Positions 26,862-36,335 of a DNA stretch of 64,000 nt are shown here, piece after piece. Numbering within the stretch: the first letter of the stretch is position 1; every line of letters starts with the position of its first letter. This DNA comes from Neisseria montereyensis (GTDB lineage: Bacteria > Pseudomonadota > Gammaproteobacteria > Burkholderiales > Neisseriaceae): NCBI RefSeq assembly GCF_024834045.1, contig NZ_JANUXW010000006.1:1-64000 (forward strand). Reading direction: 5' to 3'. A program made the translations under genes and the position numbers. The notes under the pieces are model-generated. The model was given only the letters and a program-made list of their open reading frames with translations, was not told where the DNA came from and searched no databases.

Positions 26862-27971
26862 CTAATAAATGATAACCGAACGAATCGATTTGCCTTCATG
26901 CATTAAATCGAATGCTTGGTTAATGTCTTCCAGCTTCATCGTGTGCGTAACAAAAGGTTCCAGCTCAATATCGCCTTTCATCGCATCCTCAACCATACCG
27001 GGCAACTGCGAACGGCCTTTCACGCCGCCGAATGCCGTGCCTTTCCATACCCGTCCGGTAACCAATTGAAACGGCCGGGTCGATATTTCCTGCCCTGCTC
27101 CGGCCACACCGATAATAATCGACTGACCCCAACCACGATGGGCACTTTCCAAAGCTTCTCTCATTACATTCACATTGCCGATGCACTCAAACGTATGATC
27201 GATGCCCCATTTGTTGATATCCAATAAAACCTCTTTAACCGGTTTATCATAATCATTCGGATTAATACAATCGGTCGCCCCGAATCGTTTCGCCAGTTCA
27301 AACTTGGCCGGATTGGTGTCTATGGCGATAATACGGCCTGCTTTCGCCTGTCTGGCACCTTGAACAACAGCCAAGCCAATCGCCCCCAGCCCGAATACGG
27401 CTACAGAATCACCCTCTTGAACTTTCGCCGTATTATGCACCGCACCGATACCGGTGGTGATGCCGCAACCCAATAAGCAAACATGCTCATGGTTGGCTTT
27501 CGGATTGATTTTTGCCAACGATACTTCGGCCACAACGGAATATTCACTAAAAGTCGAGCAGCCCATATAATGAAAAATCGGCTTGCCCTGATAAGAATAT
27601 CGGGTGGTGCCGTCCGGCATTAAGCCTTTGCCTTGTGTTTCCCTCACTGCAATACACAAATTGGTTTTACCGGATAAACAAAACTCACACTCGCCACATT
27701 CGGCGGTATAAAGCGGAATCACATGGTCGCCGGGTTTAACGCTGGTTACCCCTTCGCCCACCTCAACCACAATGCCCGCCCCCTCATGGCCTAACACTAC
27801 GGGAAAAACGCCTTCGGGATCATCGCCCGACAGCGTAAAAGCATCGGTATGGCAAACGCCGGTATGGGTGTTTCTGATTAAAACTTCGCCTTTTTTGGGC
27901 GGTGCCACATCAATTTCGACAATTTCCAATGGTTTACCCGGTGCAAAAGCAACGGCTGCGCGTGATTTCAT
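26862..27971 (-). CDS. adhC: S-(hydroxymethyl)glutathione dehydrogenase (class III alcohol dehydrogenase)
   Basis: A 369-residue zinc- and NAD-dependent enzyme that oxidises the glutathione-formaldehyde adduct and reduces S-nitrosoglutathione. Visible are the catalytic zinc site ([12 protein letters not shown] and GHEGAGIV), the structural zinc cysteines ([15 protein letters not shown]) and the Rossmann GLGAIG. In pathogenic Neisseria adhC is controlled by NmlR and followed by estD; neither is adjacent here. The second of two tandem ATGs (27971) has AAGGA at the better spacing. Confidence 0.95.
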   Translation of the reverse strand: MKSRAAVAFAPGKPLEIVEIDVAPPKKGEVLIRNTHTGVCHTDAFTLSGDDPEGVFPVVLGHEGAGIVVEVGEGVTSVKPGDHVIPLYTAECGECEFCLSGKTNLCIAVRETQGKGLMPDGTTRYSYQGKPIFHYMGCSTFSEYSVVAEVSLAKINPKANHEHVCLLGCGITTGIGAVHNTAKVQEGDSVAVFGLGAIGLAVVQGARQAKAGRIIAIDTNPAKFELAKRFGATDCINPNDYDKPVKEVLLDINKWGIDHTFECIGNVNVMREALESAHRGWGQSIIIGVAGAGQEISTRPFQLVTGRVWKGTAFGGVKGRSQLPGMVEDAMKGDIELEPFVTHTMKLEDINQAFDLMHEGKSIRSVIIY

Positions 27972-28062
27972 CATGATTCCTTCGATTGATATCTTTATGG
28001 AAAGGTATTAAAAGCTACGGTTATTCTACCCCAATCAACACCGAATAGATATGAATAAAGAA

Positions 28063-28084
28063 AAGGCCGTCTGAAAACGGCCTT
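28063..28084 (-). terminator. half uptake-sequence hairpin after the cold-shock/excalibur gene region
   Basis: One uptake sequence pairs with a partial inverted copy (AAGGCCGT with ACGGCCTT) to form an eight-base stem, downstream of the stop at 28117. The asymmetric form is unusual here. Confidence 0.55.
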
Positions 28085-28116
28085 AATTAACAATAGTTTG
28101 ATTTTAAAATAACCAA

Positions 28117-28866
28117 TTAACGGTGTCCGCTTTTTTTGCGTTTATCAACGTGTTTCTCATCTTTATCACTGCCTTTTAACCAACCGAATAATCCGCCGTC
28201 CTCTTCTTTATCACTGCCGCTAAACAGTTCGGGATGCTCGCGCCGGACATCGTCTTCAAACTGGTCTTCACACGGAATACCGTCTTTATCGTCATCCATC
28301 TTCACATTGGGGCAATAAGCCAGAAAAAACTTGGCTTCCGTAAAAGATTTCATTTGCGAACAATACTGCCTGCCATCGCAGCTAAACTTGCCGGCACCCG
28401 ACCGTTTACCGGTAGACTCTACAGCCTGCTTCCATGCGGCACGCTCGGCCATCATTTTTTCCGCCACTTGGTCAACCACTACTTCATTATCCGTATGCGA
28501 TGCCCGGTAGCTATCCCAATAATCGAGCCCATAATAGGCAGCCGCACCCAATAGAGGAATGCCGACGATAGCCGCAACCATACCCCGCAGCCAACCCGGT
28601 AAATTTTTCGGTGTATCATCATCAAAATCAATTACTTGGGCAGCCGACTTATGACTCCGGTTACTGTATTGGATATTTTTTGCTTCTTCAACGCCACGCT
28701 GATTGCTGACAATGTCAAACGACACCGTTTCCCCGTCGCGAGGCGGTGGATTTTCTGTTTCAAATTCGCCGATATGGGCAAAAATTTCCGCTTTGCTTTG
28801 CTCTTCTTTAATAAATCCGAAGCCAAGCTCATAATCCCAGCGCATGATGGTTCCGTGATAGCGCAT
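28117..28866 (-). CDS. cold-shock domain, membrane segment and excalibur domain protein
   Basis: A 249-residue protein in three parts. Residues 1-65 are a cold-shock (OB) domain with the RNA-binding pair GFGFI and EIFAHI. A single hydrophobic helix follows at about 93-115 (GMVAAIVGIPLLGAAAYYG). A C-terminal excalibur domain has paired cysteines and the calcium-type loop DDDKDGIPCE. The tail is charged and low-complexity. Cold-shock domains bind nucleic acid inside the cell, while excalibur domains are usually outside, so the predicted topology places the two on opposite sides of the inner membrane. Function unknown. AAGGGG before the ATG at 28866 fixes the start. Confidence 0.83.
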   Translation of the reverse strand: MRYHGTIMRWDYELGFGFIKEEQSKAEIFAHIGEFETENPPPRDGETVSFDIVSNQRGVEEAKNIQYSNRSHKSAAQVIDFDDDTPKNLPGWLRGMVAAIVGIPLLGAAAYYGLDYWDSYRASHTDNEVVVDQVAEKMMAERAAWKQAVESTGKRSGAGKFSCDGRQYCSQMKSFTEAKFFLAYCPNVKMDDDKDGIPCEDQFEDDVRREHPELFSGSDKEEDGGLFGWLKGSDKDEKHVDKRKKSGHR

Positions 28867-29070
28867 GTGTCCCCTTAATCTATCATCATTATGCAAGTGC
28901 TATATTTTACAAAGAAAATCGTTTACTTAGTAATTTTTTTACACTTTTCGAATAACCAACCTGATTTTATGAAGAAATTTTGTGAAATTATGAAAAATAA
29001 CGTTTAAAAATAACAGATAATCCGATATCAAAAAACAACATTAAAAAATAATGAATCTTCATAATATAAC

Positions 29071-29106
29071 TTAGGCCGTCTGAAAATCATGTTTCAGACG
29101 GCCTTA
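29071..29106 (-). terminator. uptake-sequence hairpin after the U32 peptidase-family gene
   Basis: TTAGGCCGTCTGAAA and its complement pair around six bases, 22 bases past the stop codon. The stretch 28867-29070 upstream is AT-rich with no gene. Confidence 0.75.
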
Positions 29107-29128
29107 ATCAAACATGAATTCAATATAC

Positions 29129-30484
29129 TTAAGGATTCATAATCCTAGCAACCAATGCCCGGTCTTTACCCGCCATATTCGGGATTTTCACCTGAATACC
29201 ATTGCCCGGCGCCACGTCTACCGCTTCGCCTTTACGCGTCATAGCCTCTAAAACAACGGTCTGATTGCCTTGCGGATGGATAATTTCAATCGTATCGCCG
29301 ACGGCAAAGCGGTTTTTCACTTCCACCGTTGCCCAACCCTGCGCATCGATTTCGGTCACTTGGCCGACAAACTGGCTTTGTTTGGCCAATGAATGACCGT
29401 TCAGATAATTTTGATAGTCTTGTGTTTGGTGCCGCTCCAAGAAGCCCGAGGTATAACCGCGGTTGGCCAAGCCTTCCAATTCGGCCAGCAGGCTGTAATC
29501 AAACGGTCTGCCTGCTACGGCATCATCAATGGCTTTACGATAGGCTTGTGCCACGCGGGCAACATAGTAAACCGACTTGGTGCGCCCTTCTACTTTTAAA
29601 CTGTCCACACCGATTTCCGCTAATTTAGCCACTTGCTCAATCGCACGCAAATCTTTGGAGTTCATAATATAAGTGCCGTGTTCATCTTCCATAATCGGCA
29701 TCAACTCACCGGGGCGGTTGGCTTCTTCAATCAAAAAGACTTTATTGGCTTCGGGATGACGAACCTGCCCGTTAATGCCTTCAAATGCAGCATCGGCCTC
29801 TTCTTGCGCCTGATGGAAATTAAAACCCTGCAATAATTTGGCATCGCCCATTTCATCGGTTTCGGCATCATGGACTTTATAATCCCATCGGCAGGCATTG
29901 GTGCATGTGCCCTGATTCGGATCGCGGTGGTTGAAATAGCCGGAAAGCAGGCAGCGACCCGAATAAGCGATACACAAAGCACCGTGCACAAATACTTCCA
30001 ACTCGATATCGGGGCATTCTTGGCGGATTTCGGTGATTTCCTCCATGCTCAATTCACGCGACAGGATAATCCGTTCAACGCCGATTTTCTGCCAAAATTT
30101 CACACCCCAATAATTGGTGGTATTGGCCTGTACGGAAAGGTGAATCGGCATTTCCGGCCATTTTTCACGCACCTGCATAATCAAACCCGGATCGGCCATA
30201 ATCAACGCATCCGGACGCATGGCGATTAACGGCTCCATATCGGATAAGAAGGTTTTTAATTTTGAATTATGCGGCAGGGTGTTTACGGTTAAAAAGAATT
30301 TTTTACCGCGTTGATGCGCTTCAGTAATCCCCTGTTCCAAAACGGGTAATTTAGCAAATTCGTTGTTGCGGGCGCGTAGGGAATAACGCGGGCTGCCGGC
30401 ATAAACGGCATCGGCGCCGTAATCAAAAGCGGCGCGCATACGCTCGAGGCCGCCGGCGGGAAGAAGCAATTCTGGTGATTTCAT
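29129..30484 (-). CDS. trhP: U32 peptidase-family tRNA hydroxylation protein, YegQ/TrhP-like
   Basis: A 451-residue protein of the U32 family. In E. coli the homologue YegQ (TrhP) is needed for prephenate-dependent 5-hydroxyuridine formation at tRNA position 34. The N-terminal TIM-barrel-like part begins MKSPELLLPAGGLERMRAAFDYGADAVYAG (quoted in two parts: MKSPELLLPAGG and YGADAVYAG). The family signature EVFVHGALCIAYSGRCLLS and the Fe-S-type cysteines of GTCTNACRW are present. The chosen ATG at 30484 matches the family; the frame is open 12 codons further. A genuine protease role is not supported. Confidence 0.9.
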   Translation of the reverse strand: MKSPELLLPAGGLERMRAAFDYGADAVYAGSPRYSLRARNNEFAKLPVLEQGITEAHQRGKKFFLTVNTLPHNSKLKTFLSDMEPLIAMRPDALIMADPGLIMQVREKWPEMPIHLSVQANTTNYWGVKFWQKIGVERIILSRELSMEEITEIRQECPDIELEVFVHGALCIAYSGRCLLSGYFNHRDPNQGTCTNACRWDYKVHDAETDEMGDAKLLQGFNFHQAQEEADAAFEGINGQVRHPEANKVFLIEEANRPGELMPIMEDEHGTYIMNSKDLRAIEQVAKLAEIGVDSLKVEGRTKSVYYVARVAQAYRKAIDDAVAGRPFDYSLLAELEGLANRGYTSGFLERHQTQDYQNYLNGHSLAKQSQFVGQVTEIDAQGWATVEVKNRFAVGDTIEIIHPQGNQTVVLEAMTRKGEAVDVAPGNGIQVKIPNMAGKDRALVARIMNP

Positions 30485-30865
30485 GGTGTGTCTGCTTTTT
30501 ATTAAAATAATATGTTTCAAACAGTTAGGCCGTCTGAAACAAAACGGGCAAGGCTTGGAATTATGCGCCTTTTCAGGCTTCAGGTCAATTTAAGCCAAAC
30601 AGGATACGGTTTTCAGACGGCCTAATGGTTAATATCAGAACGTGTTTGGCATCAGGCCGTCTGAATACGTTTATCCGTTATCTTATCTCTGCCAAATCAT
30701 GCCGATAATTGCTCGTTGAATATCTAATATTTTTAGATAATCCTCCAGTTTCTTCGCCATAAATCATCTCAAGTTATGTATTTTCTTGTAAAATACGATG
30801 TTTATCCAAACGCTGCGGACAACACACCGCTTTTTTGTTTACCCAAACCACTATAGAGCCGACAC
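30485..30865. other. intergenic region between trhP and the ABC permease gene
   Basis: It holds three single uptake sequences (near 30525, 30611 and 30653), a small palindrome ATCTAATATTTTTAGAT at about 30723-30739 and one 25-codon minus-strand reading frame described separately. The permease promoter should lie in 30760-30865, but no clear -35/-10 pair was found. Confidence 0.5.
30683..30760 (-). CDS. possible 25-codon micro-ORF or gene remnant
   Basis: An ATG-started frame of 25 codons whose product begins MAKKLEDYLKIL and ends in TAA. It has the lysine/glutamate/leucine mix of a real N-terminal helix and weak GAG upstream. It could be the stump of a lost gene. I do not recognise it. Confidence 0.2.
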   Translation of the reverse strand: MAKKLEDYLKILDIQRAIIGMIWQR

Positions 30866-31615
30866 ATGAATTTCCGCTTCGACATTATTTACGAATATCG
30901 CGAGATGTTCTTTTACGGTGCGCTGACCACATTGGGGCTAACCGTTGTCGCCACGTTGGGCGGCACCATTTTAGGTTTATTCGGTGCGCTTGCCCGTATT
31001 ATCCGTTTTGAAAAAGGCAACCTGATCACACGCACTATTGCGTGGTTACTGCGAACCATCTCACTGATTTATGTGACCCTATTCCGCGGCACGCCCCTGT
31101 TCGTACAAATTTTTATCTGGTTCAATGTTTGGGCGGTCGCACTCATCCACCCGAATGACGGCCTGCTGATTAGCGGCGAACTTGCCAGCGAATTACGCCG
31201 CAACTACGGCGCCTTGATTGCCGGCGGTTTGGCACTGATTTTTAATGCCGGCGCCTACATTACCGAAATTTTCCGTGCCGGTATCCAATCTATCGACCGC
31301 GGTCAGATTGAAGCCGCACGCTCATTGGGCATGACCTATCCGCAAGCCATGCGCTATGTGATTTTACCGCAGGCGCTGCGCCGTATGCTGCCGCCGTTGG
31401 CCAACGAATTTATTACCCTGTTAAAAGACAGCTCGTTACTTTCCGCCATTGCCGTAGCCGAATTGGCATCGGTGCAAGCTGCTATTTCCGGCCGTTATTC
31501 GATTTTCGACACCCCGCTTTATACCGTCGCCCTGATTTATCTGGCGATGACCATGTGTTTGGGCTGGCTGTTTTCCCGTTTGGAAAAACGGTACAGCACT
31601 ACAGGCCACCGATAA
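30866..31615 (+). CDS. polar amino acid ABC transporter permease (HisM/GlnP family)
   Basis: A 249-residue inner-membrane permease. The EAA loop EAARSLGMTYPQAMRYVILPQ (within about 151-171) contacts the ATPase, and ITEIFRAGIQSIDRGQ precedes it. Helices span the protein, with a longer periplasmic insertion around residues 90-110. No ATPase or binding-protein gene is adjacent; it stands alone with its own terminator before dtd, so its partners must be encoded elsewhere. The substrate class is inferred from family only. Confidence 0.87.
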   Translation: MNFRFDIIYEYREMFFYGALTTLGLTVVATLGGTILGLFGALARIIRFEKGNLITRTIAWLLRTISLIYVTLFRGTPLFVQIFIWFNVWAVALIHPNDGLLISGELASELRRNYGALIAGGLALIFNAGAYITEIFRAGIQSIDRGQIEAARSLGMTYPQAMRYVILPQALRRMLPPLANEFITLLKDSSLLSAIAVAELASVQAAISGRYSIFDTPLYTVALIYLAMTMCLGWLFSRLEKRYSTTGHR

Positions 31616-31624
31616 ACCCTTATG

Positions 31625-31653
31625 GCCGTCTGAATATTTTCAGACGGCTTTTT
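31625..31653 (+). terminator. uptake-sequence terminator after the ABC permease gene
   Basis: GCCGTCTGAA and TTCAGACGGC pair around four bases and are followed by TTTTTT, the classic Neisseria form. Confidence 0.85.
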
Positions 31654-31670
31654 TACAGTGAAACCCAACC

Positions 31671-32132
31671 ATGCGCGCCGTGATTCAAGAAGTAACCCAT
31701 GCCGAAGTAACCGTTATCGAAGCCGAACACAACGAAACCATCGGGCAAATTCAAAACGGCTTAATGGTTCTGCTCGGGGTTTCTCATGACGACACCGAAG
31801 CCGATGCCCGCTATATGGCCGACAAAATCGCCCAATTGCGTATTTTTGAAGATGATGCGGGCAAATTAAACCTATCACTAAAAGATACCGGCGGCTCGGT
31901 ATTATTGGTATCTCAATTCACTTTATACGCCGACGCCCGCAACGGCAGGCGCCCTTCTTTTTCGCAAGCCGCCAAGCCAGAACAGGCCAATCAACTTTAT
32001 CAACAAGTCGGCACTTTGCTAGAACAGCAAGGCATTACCGTTGAAACAGGCCGCTTTCAAACCCACATGCAGGTTAGCTTGTGCAATGACGGCCCGGTAA
32101 CCTTATTGCTGGATTCTCAAAAATTATTCTAG
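31671..32132 (+). CDS. dtd: D-aminoacyl-tRNA deacylase
   Basis: A 153-residue homodimeric editing enzyme that hydrolyses D-amino acids (and glycine mischarged on alanine tRNA) from tRNA. The active-site motifs SQFTLYAD and NGRRPSF and the cross-subunit [10 protein letters not shown] (GPVT) are intact. It lies 18 bases after the permease terminator and converges on uppP. Confidence 0.95.
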   Translation: MRAVIQEVTHAEVTVIEAEHNETIGQIQNGLMVLLGVSHDDTEADARYMADKIAQLRIFEDDAGKLNLSLKDTGGSVLLVSQFTLYADARNGRRPSFSQAAKPEQANQLYQQVGTLLEQQGITVETGRFQTHMQVSLCNDGPVTLLLDSQKLF

Positions 32133-32172
32133 GCCGACGGATTGAACATTAAACCGAGTAGCTATTAATATT

Positions 32173-32208
32173 GAAAGCCGTCTGAAAACATTTCAGACGG
32201 CCTTTTCA
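32173..32208. terminator. uptake-sequence hairpin between dtd and uppP
   Basis: AAAGCCGTCTGAAA and TTTCAGACGGCCTTTT pair around three bases between convergent genes, with T-rich flanks. Confidence 0.8.
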
Positions 32209-32254
32209 AGCTTTACTTAAAAATCAGCAATATTCAAAAAATAATCGTACGGTT

Positions 32255-33082
32255 TTACATTTCCGTCCAGCTTATCCAACCCATCTGCCAAGAAAGTAGA
32301 ATCAGTCCGCCGAATATAATCCGGTAATAAGCAAAGGGTACATAATTTTTAGATGCCACAAACTTCAGCAATGCTTTAACCGCCAGCAAACCGGCGATAA
32401 AAGCAGACACAAAACCAATCACAATCAGGCCGACATCTTGTAAAGTAAACAGCTCATAGTTTTTCAAAACATCATAAAAAGTTGCCGCAATCATCACCGG
32501 AACGGCCAAGAAAAACGAAAACTCGGTAGCAACCTTGCGTTCCAACCCCCAAATCATACCGCCCATAATCGTACTACCCGAACGGGAAGTGCCCGGAATC
32601 AGCGCACAAATCTGGGCAAGGCCGACCACCAATGCATCGCGTATTTTCATATCATCGACACGGTTAACGCGTGGCGGGATACTTTTTTGTCTGTTTTCCA
32701 CCCATAGAATAATGAATCCGCCCACCACCAAAGCCGTCGCCACACTAATCGGATTAAACAGATACAGTTTAATCTGCTTGCTGAACAATAAACCCACGAC
32801 TGCGGCAGGGATAAAGGCTACCCCTAAATTCACAACAAAACGGTTCACTTCGGCATCTTTGCCTACATGGGTCAACACATGCTTAAAGCGTTGGCGGTAT
32901 TCAAAAATAACGGCCAATACGGCACCCAACTGGATGGCGATTTCAAATACCTTTCCGTTGCTGCGAAAATCAAGCAGATCACCCACCACAATCAAATGGC
33001 CCGTGCTGGAAATCGGCAAAAACTCGGTTAACCCTTCGATAATACCGAGAATCAGGGCTTTTAACGACAAAAGAATATCCAT
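32255..33082 (-). CDS. uppP: undecaprenyl-diphosphatase
   Basis: A 275-residue integral membrane phosphatase (BacA/UppP family) that recycles the lipid carrier for peptidoglycan and surface glycans; overexpression gives bacitracin resistance. The catalytic motifs [14 protein letters not shown] (about 16-29) and PGTSRSGST (about 166-174) are intact. An uptake sequence, same orientation, takes the ribosome binding site position directly upstream of the ATG. Confidence 0.95.
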   Translation of the reverse strand: MDILLSLKALILGIIEGLTEFLPISSTGHLIVVGDLLDFRSNGKVFEIAIQLGAVLAVIFEYRQRFKHVLTHVGKDAEVNRFVVNLGVAFIPAAVVGLLFSKQIKLYLFNPISVATALVVGGFIILWVENRQKSIPPRVNRVDDMKIRDALVVGLAQICALIPGTSRSGSTIMGGMIWGLERKVATEFSFFLAVPVMIAATFYDVLKNYELFTLQDVGLIVIGFVSAFIAGLLAVKALLKFVASKNYVPFAYYRIIFGGLILLSWQMGWISWTEM

Positions 33083-33088
33083 AATTAT

Positions 33089-33100
33089 TTCAGACGGCCT
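33089..33100 (-). repeat. single uptake sequence abutting the uppP start codon
   Basis: AGGCCGTCTGAA on the minus strand, ending six bases before the uppP ATG. The same arrangement is seen at bioD, comM and orn. Confidence 0.7.
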
Positions 33101-33125
33101 TATGAAAGAAATAAAGAAATAGAGA

Positions 33126-33148
33126 AGGCAGCCCTGTTTGGCTGCCTA
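33126..33148 (-). terminator. hairpin after dsbA
   Basis: AGGCAGCC and GGCTGCCT pair around six bases just past the dsbA stop. On the minus strand a pyrimidine-rich but not pure T tract follows. Confidence 0.6.
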
Positions 33149-33163
33149 TTGACTGATTACACG

Positions 33164-33871
33164 TTACTTATTAGCTGATTTGGCAATAAAGGCACCTTTG
33201 CTTTTCAAAGCTTGAACAGGGGCTTTAGCAGCCGGTTTCGGCAGCCCGCGCTCTTGGCGTACTTTATCTACCAATGCATCAATGGTATTCATCGCACTGT
33301 TCCAATCACCGGAAAATTTAGCCTGATACTTACCACCAATAATAATGGTCGGCGTGCCGCTGATTTGATACATATTGGTCAACTCTTCCATTTTCTTGGC
33401 TTGGGCAGGATTGCTGAACGAATCATATGCAGCAACCAATTTGGCGCTATCAAAGCTTTTTTGGTTTGCCGCCCATTTTTTGAATGTATCGGTATCGCCC
33501 AAGTTGATTCTTTGTTCGTAAACCGCTTTGAAAACCTCAGGGTTTGCCTGATACTTCAAACCGGAACTGGTTACCGCTGCGGCCACACGCGCCAAGCCCA
33601 AATGCTCCGGCTGCCACACCACATGCTCGGTACGCAAATAAGTATCTGAAGGGAAGCTGCGGGTATGTTTCAATAAAATCGGATCAAGATGGTAACAGTG
33701 TACGCAGAAATAACCGAAGAATTCCAATACTTCGATTTTATTATCCGGTTGGATTTGCGGAATCGGTTGCGGCAGAACAGTGTAGTCGGTTCCTTCTACC
33801 AGTGCTGCATTTGCCTGTGTTGCCAAAGTCAATGCTGTGGCGGTTGCCAGTAATATAGTTTTCAATTTCAT
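33164..33871 (-). CDS. dsbA: thiol:disulfide interchange protein DsbA
   Basis: A 235-residue periplasmic disulfide oxidase. A signal peptide (residues 1-22, ending ANA) is followed by a thioredoxin fold. The redox site is CVHC (56-59) in FFGYFCVHCYHLDP, and GTPTIIIGG carries the cis-proline. Pathogenic Neisseria encode several DsbA paralogues, two of them lipoproteins; this one has no lipobox and so corresponds to the soluble type. Its start lies 20 bases after the SPOR-domain gene on the same strand, so the two are probably co-transcribed. Confidence 0.94.
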   Translation of the reverse strand: MKLKTILLATATALTLATQANAALVEGTDYTVLPQPIPQIQPDNKIEVLEFFGYFCVHCYHLDPILLKHTRSFPSDTYLRTEHVVWQPEHLGLARVAAAVTSSGLKYQANPEVFKAVYEQRINLGDTDTFKKWAANQKSFDSAKLVAAYDSFSNPAQAKKMEELTNMYQISGTPTIIIGGKYQAKFSGDWNSAMNTIDALVDKVRQERGLPKPAAKAPVQALKSKGAFIAKSANK

Positions 33872-33891
33872 GTGTTTTTTCCTATCTTCTA

Positions 33892-34737
33892 TTATTTAAC
33901 GGTTCGTGCAAAACTATCGACACCGTTTTTCTTCAAAACTTGTTGGGTTTGTTTGGCCGAATTGCTATCCAAACGGTTGCTTTGTACGCGGTAAACATGT
34001 TTACCGTTTACGTCAGCCTCGGTAATGCGGCCGGGAACGCCCATCATCGCCAATTTGGCACGATGTGTTTCCGCACTTGCGCGATCATTAAACGAGCCCA
34101 TCTGTAACACAACCATACGGCTGCTTCGGGCGGATTGTTTTTCCGCTTGGCTTGCTTTAGCTTTTCTATCCTCTTCTTTGCGAACATCCTCACGGGCTTT
34201 TTCAATGCTGCCGCTGTTTAAAATCTGTTCGGCGGAGGGTTGCGTTTCTTTCTTGGGTGTTGCCTTAGGTGTTGCCTTTTTCGGCTGCTCACGCTCTTTT
34301 TTCGGTTTCGGTTTGGCTTCCGCTTTTTTCTCGACAGGTTTGCTTTCGCGTTTAGGTTCAACGCGGGGGGCTGGCGGAGTTGCTTTTTCCGTTTCAACCG
34401 GAGGCGGTGTGACCACGTTGTCTTCTTCCTCAACAATAACTTCCCCAGTTTCTTCTTCGGATGCCTGTTGCTCTTTAATAAAGTCACCCATCACATCAGA
34501 CGCTTGTGATGCTTCTAAAGCCGGTTCACTGGCTGTCGATGGTTCGGATACGGCGGAAACGCTTCTGTCCGGCGTTAATATTTCAGGTTCCGGCGCTTCT
34601 TCGACAACATCTTCTTTAAATACTTTTTCATTGCTTCTGTTAATGAAAAAAACCACGCCGGCAATCACTATGGTTGCCAGCAATAATCCCAATAAAAAGC
34701 CCGATAGGCCCTTACCGCTTTGTTTTTTTGTGTTCAT
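33892..34737 (-). CDS. FtsN-like SPOR-domain membrane protein
   Basis: A 281-residue bitopic protein. A short cytoplasmic tail leads to one helix (about 10-32, LSGFLLGLLLATIVIAGVVFF). A long, charged, proline/lysine/glutamate-rich periplasmic linker follows, and a SPOR domain fills residues about 203-281 (RMVVLQMGSFNDRASAE...). SPOR domains bind denuded glycan strands at the septum, so a cell-division role like FtsN or DedD is likely. It stands directly upstream of dsbA. Confidence 0.85.
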   Translation of the reverse strand: MNTKKQSGKGLSGFLLGLLLATIVIAGVVFFINRSNEKVFKEDVVEEAPEPEILTPDRSVSAVSEPSTASEPALEASQASDVMGDFIKEQQASEEETGEVIVEEEDNVVTPPPVETEKATPPAPRVEPKRESKPVEKKAEAKPKPKKEREQPKKATPKATPKKETQPSAEQILNSGSIEKAREDVRKEEDRKAKASQAEKQSARSSRMVVLQMGSFNDRASAETHRAKLAMMGVPGRITEADVNGKHVYRVQSNRLDSNSAKQTQQVLKKNGVDSFARTVK

Positions 34738-34840
34738 AAATAACCAACATCTTTCTACTTGTGATGCCGTCTGAAAAGTATCGTATCAATATATTTTCAA
34801 ATGGCGCATTCTAGCAACATCTTATAGTTAAAGCAAAGCT

Positions 34841-36331
34841 TTACAAAGCCCGCCGAAAACCGACCGCCCGCAATACATGGCCTTTATCCACCGCTTCATC
34901 GCCGTTTAAATCGGCCAAGGTACGGGCAACCCGCATAATACGGTGAAAACTGCGTGCGGAAAGGGCTAATTTTTCCAACACGCCGGCCAAGGTTTTTTGA
35001 GCTTCTTTAGAGACCGCAGCAACATTATCCAGTTCCGTAACGTTCAAGGCGGAATTGAGCTTACTTTGGCGACGGTATTGCCGCGCACGCGCCGCTTCCA
35101 CCCGTTTGCGCACGTCAATACTGGCCTCCCCCGCTTCCTGCACCACCAACTCTTCCGCCGACAATGCCGGCACTTCGATCGTCAGATCGATACGGTCGAG
35201 CAGCGGTCCCGATATTTTACCGCGATAGCGGGCAATACTTTCAGGCGTACAGCGGCATGGTTTGACCGGATGCCCCAGATAGCCGCACGGGCAGGGGTTC
35301 ATGGCCGCCACCAATTGGAACTTAGCCGGATAAACCGCTTTGTGCGCCGCACGGGAAATATGGATTTCACCCGTTTCCAAAGGCTCGCGCAACACTTCCA
35401 AAACTTTACGGTCAAATTCGGGCAATTCGTCTAAAAACAAAATACCGTTATGCGCCAGAGAAATTTCTCCCGGCCCCGAATTTCCGCCGACAATAGCCAC
35501 CGGGCTGGAAGTATGATGCGGCATTTGCGCCGGACGGCTGCCGTTTAACACCTGCCTATGGTTCGGCAGCAACGAACGCAGCGACCATACTTCAATTAAT
35601 TCTTCGTCGGTTAACGGCGGCATAATACCCGGCAGCCGTTGTGCCAACATCGATTTTCCCGTGCCCGGCGGGCCGACCATCAGCAAACTATGTCCGCCTG
35701 CCGCCGCAATTTCCAAAGCCAATCTTGCAGTATGCTGCCCTTTAACATCGCGTAAATCAGGCATATCGGCATATTCGGACGGCCTTTGGCCTGCATCGTA
35801 AACAGTTTGGGCCAGCGGCTCAACCGCATTCAGATGGGCGGTCACCTGCCCGAGACTGTCGGCGCCGTAAACGGTACTACCACGCATAACCGCCGCCTGA
35901 CAAGCGTTTTCAGACGGCAGCACAAACGCCCTACCCGCCTGCATACCCTGCCATGCCATCGCCAAAGCACCGCGAACGGGGCGCAACATGCCCGACAATG
36001 CCAACTCTCCGGCAAATTCGTATTCAGGCAATTTGTCTGCCGCCACTTGGCCGGAAGCCGCCAAGATACCGAGCGCTATCGGTAAATCAAAGCGCCCCGA
36101 CTCTTTAGGCAGATCGGCAGGCGCAAGATTGACGGTAATTTTTTTTGCGGGAAAATCAAAACCGCTTTGGATAATGGCCGCCCGCACACGGTCGCGGCTT
36201 TCCTTAACCTCAGTATCGGGCAGCCCGACAATATTGAAAGCAGGCAATCCGTTGGCAAGATGGGCTTCCACCTCAACCAACGGAGCATTCATGCCGCTTA
36301 ATGCGCGGCTATAGACGACGGCCAGAGACAT
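34841..36331 (-). CDS. comM: ComM/YifB-family AAA+ ATPase
   Basis: A 496-residue magnesium-chelatase-like protein. The N-terminal ATP-independent domain (MSLAVVYSRALSG... FNIVGLPDTEVKES) is followed by Walker A GPPGTGKS (about 218), a zinc-type loop CPCGYLGHPVKPCRC and the C-terminal lid. In naturally transformable species ComM is a hexameric helicase that extends branch migration of incoming DNA, which fits a genome full of uptake sequences. An uptake sequence directly precedes the ATG. UbiK lies five bases upstream on the same strand. Confidence 0.93.
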   Translation of the reverse strand: MSLAVVYSRALSGMNAPLVEVEAHLANGLPAFNIVGLPDTEVKESRDRVRAAIIQSGFDFPAKKITVNLAPADLPKESGRFDLPIALGILAASGQVAADKLPEYEFAGELALSGMLRPVRGALAMAWQGMQAGRAFVLPSENACQAAVMRGSTVYGADSLGQVTAHLNAVEPLAQTVYDAGQRPSEYADMPDLRDVKGQHTARLALEIAAAGGHSLLMVGPPGTGKSMLAQRLPGIMPPLTDEELIEVWSLRSLLPNHRQVLNGSRPAQMPHHTSSPVAIVGGNSGPGEISLAHNGILFLDELPEFDRKVLEVLREPLETGEIHISRAAHKAVYPAKFQLVAAMNPCPCGYLGHPVKPCRCTPESIARYRGKISGPLLDRIDLTIEVPALSAEELVVQEAGEASIDVRKRVEAARARQYRRQSKLNSALNVTELDNVAAVSKEAQKTLAGVLEKLALSARSFHRIMRVARTLADLNGDEAVDKGHVLRAVGFRRAL

Positions 36332-36335
36332 TGAT

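Noticed and set aside
29129-30484. Annotation as a secreted collagenase on the basis of the U32 peptidase name
   Set aside because: No signal peptide. The YegQ-type branch is tied to tRNA hydroxylation, and protease activity is not supported for it.
35766-35780. GGACGGCCTTTGG in comM as an uptake sequence
   Set aside because: It lacks the TTCAGA part of the core, so it is only a partial match inside coding DNA.
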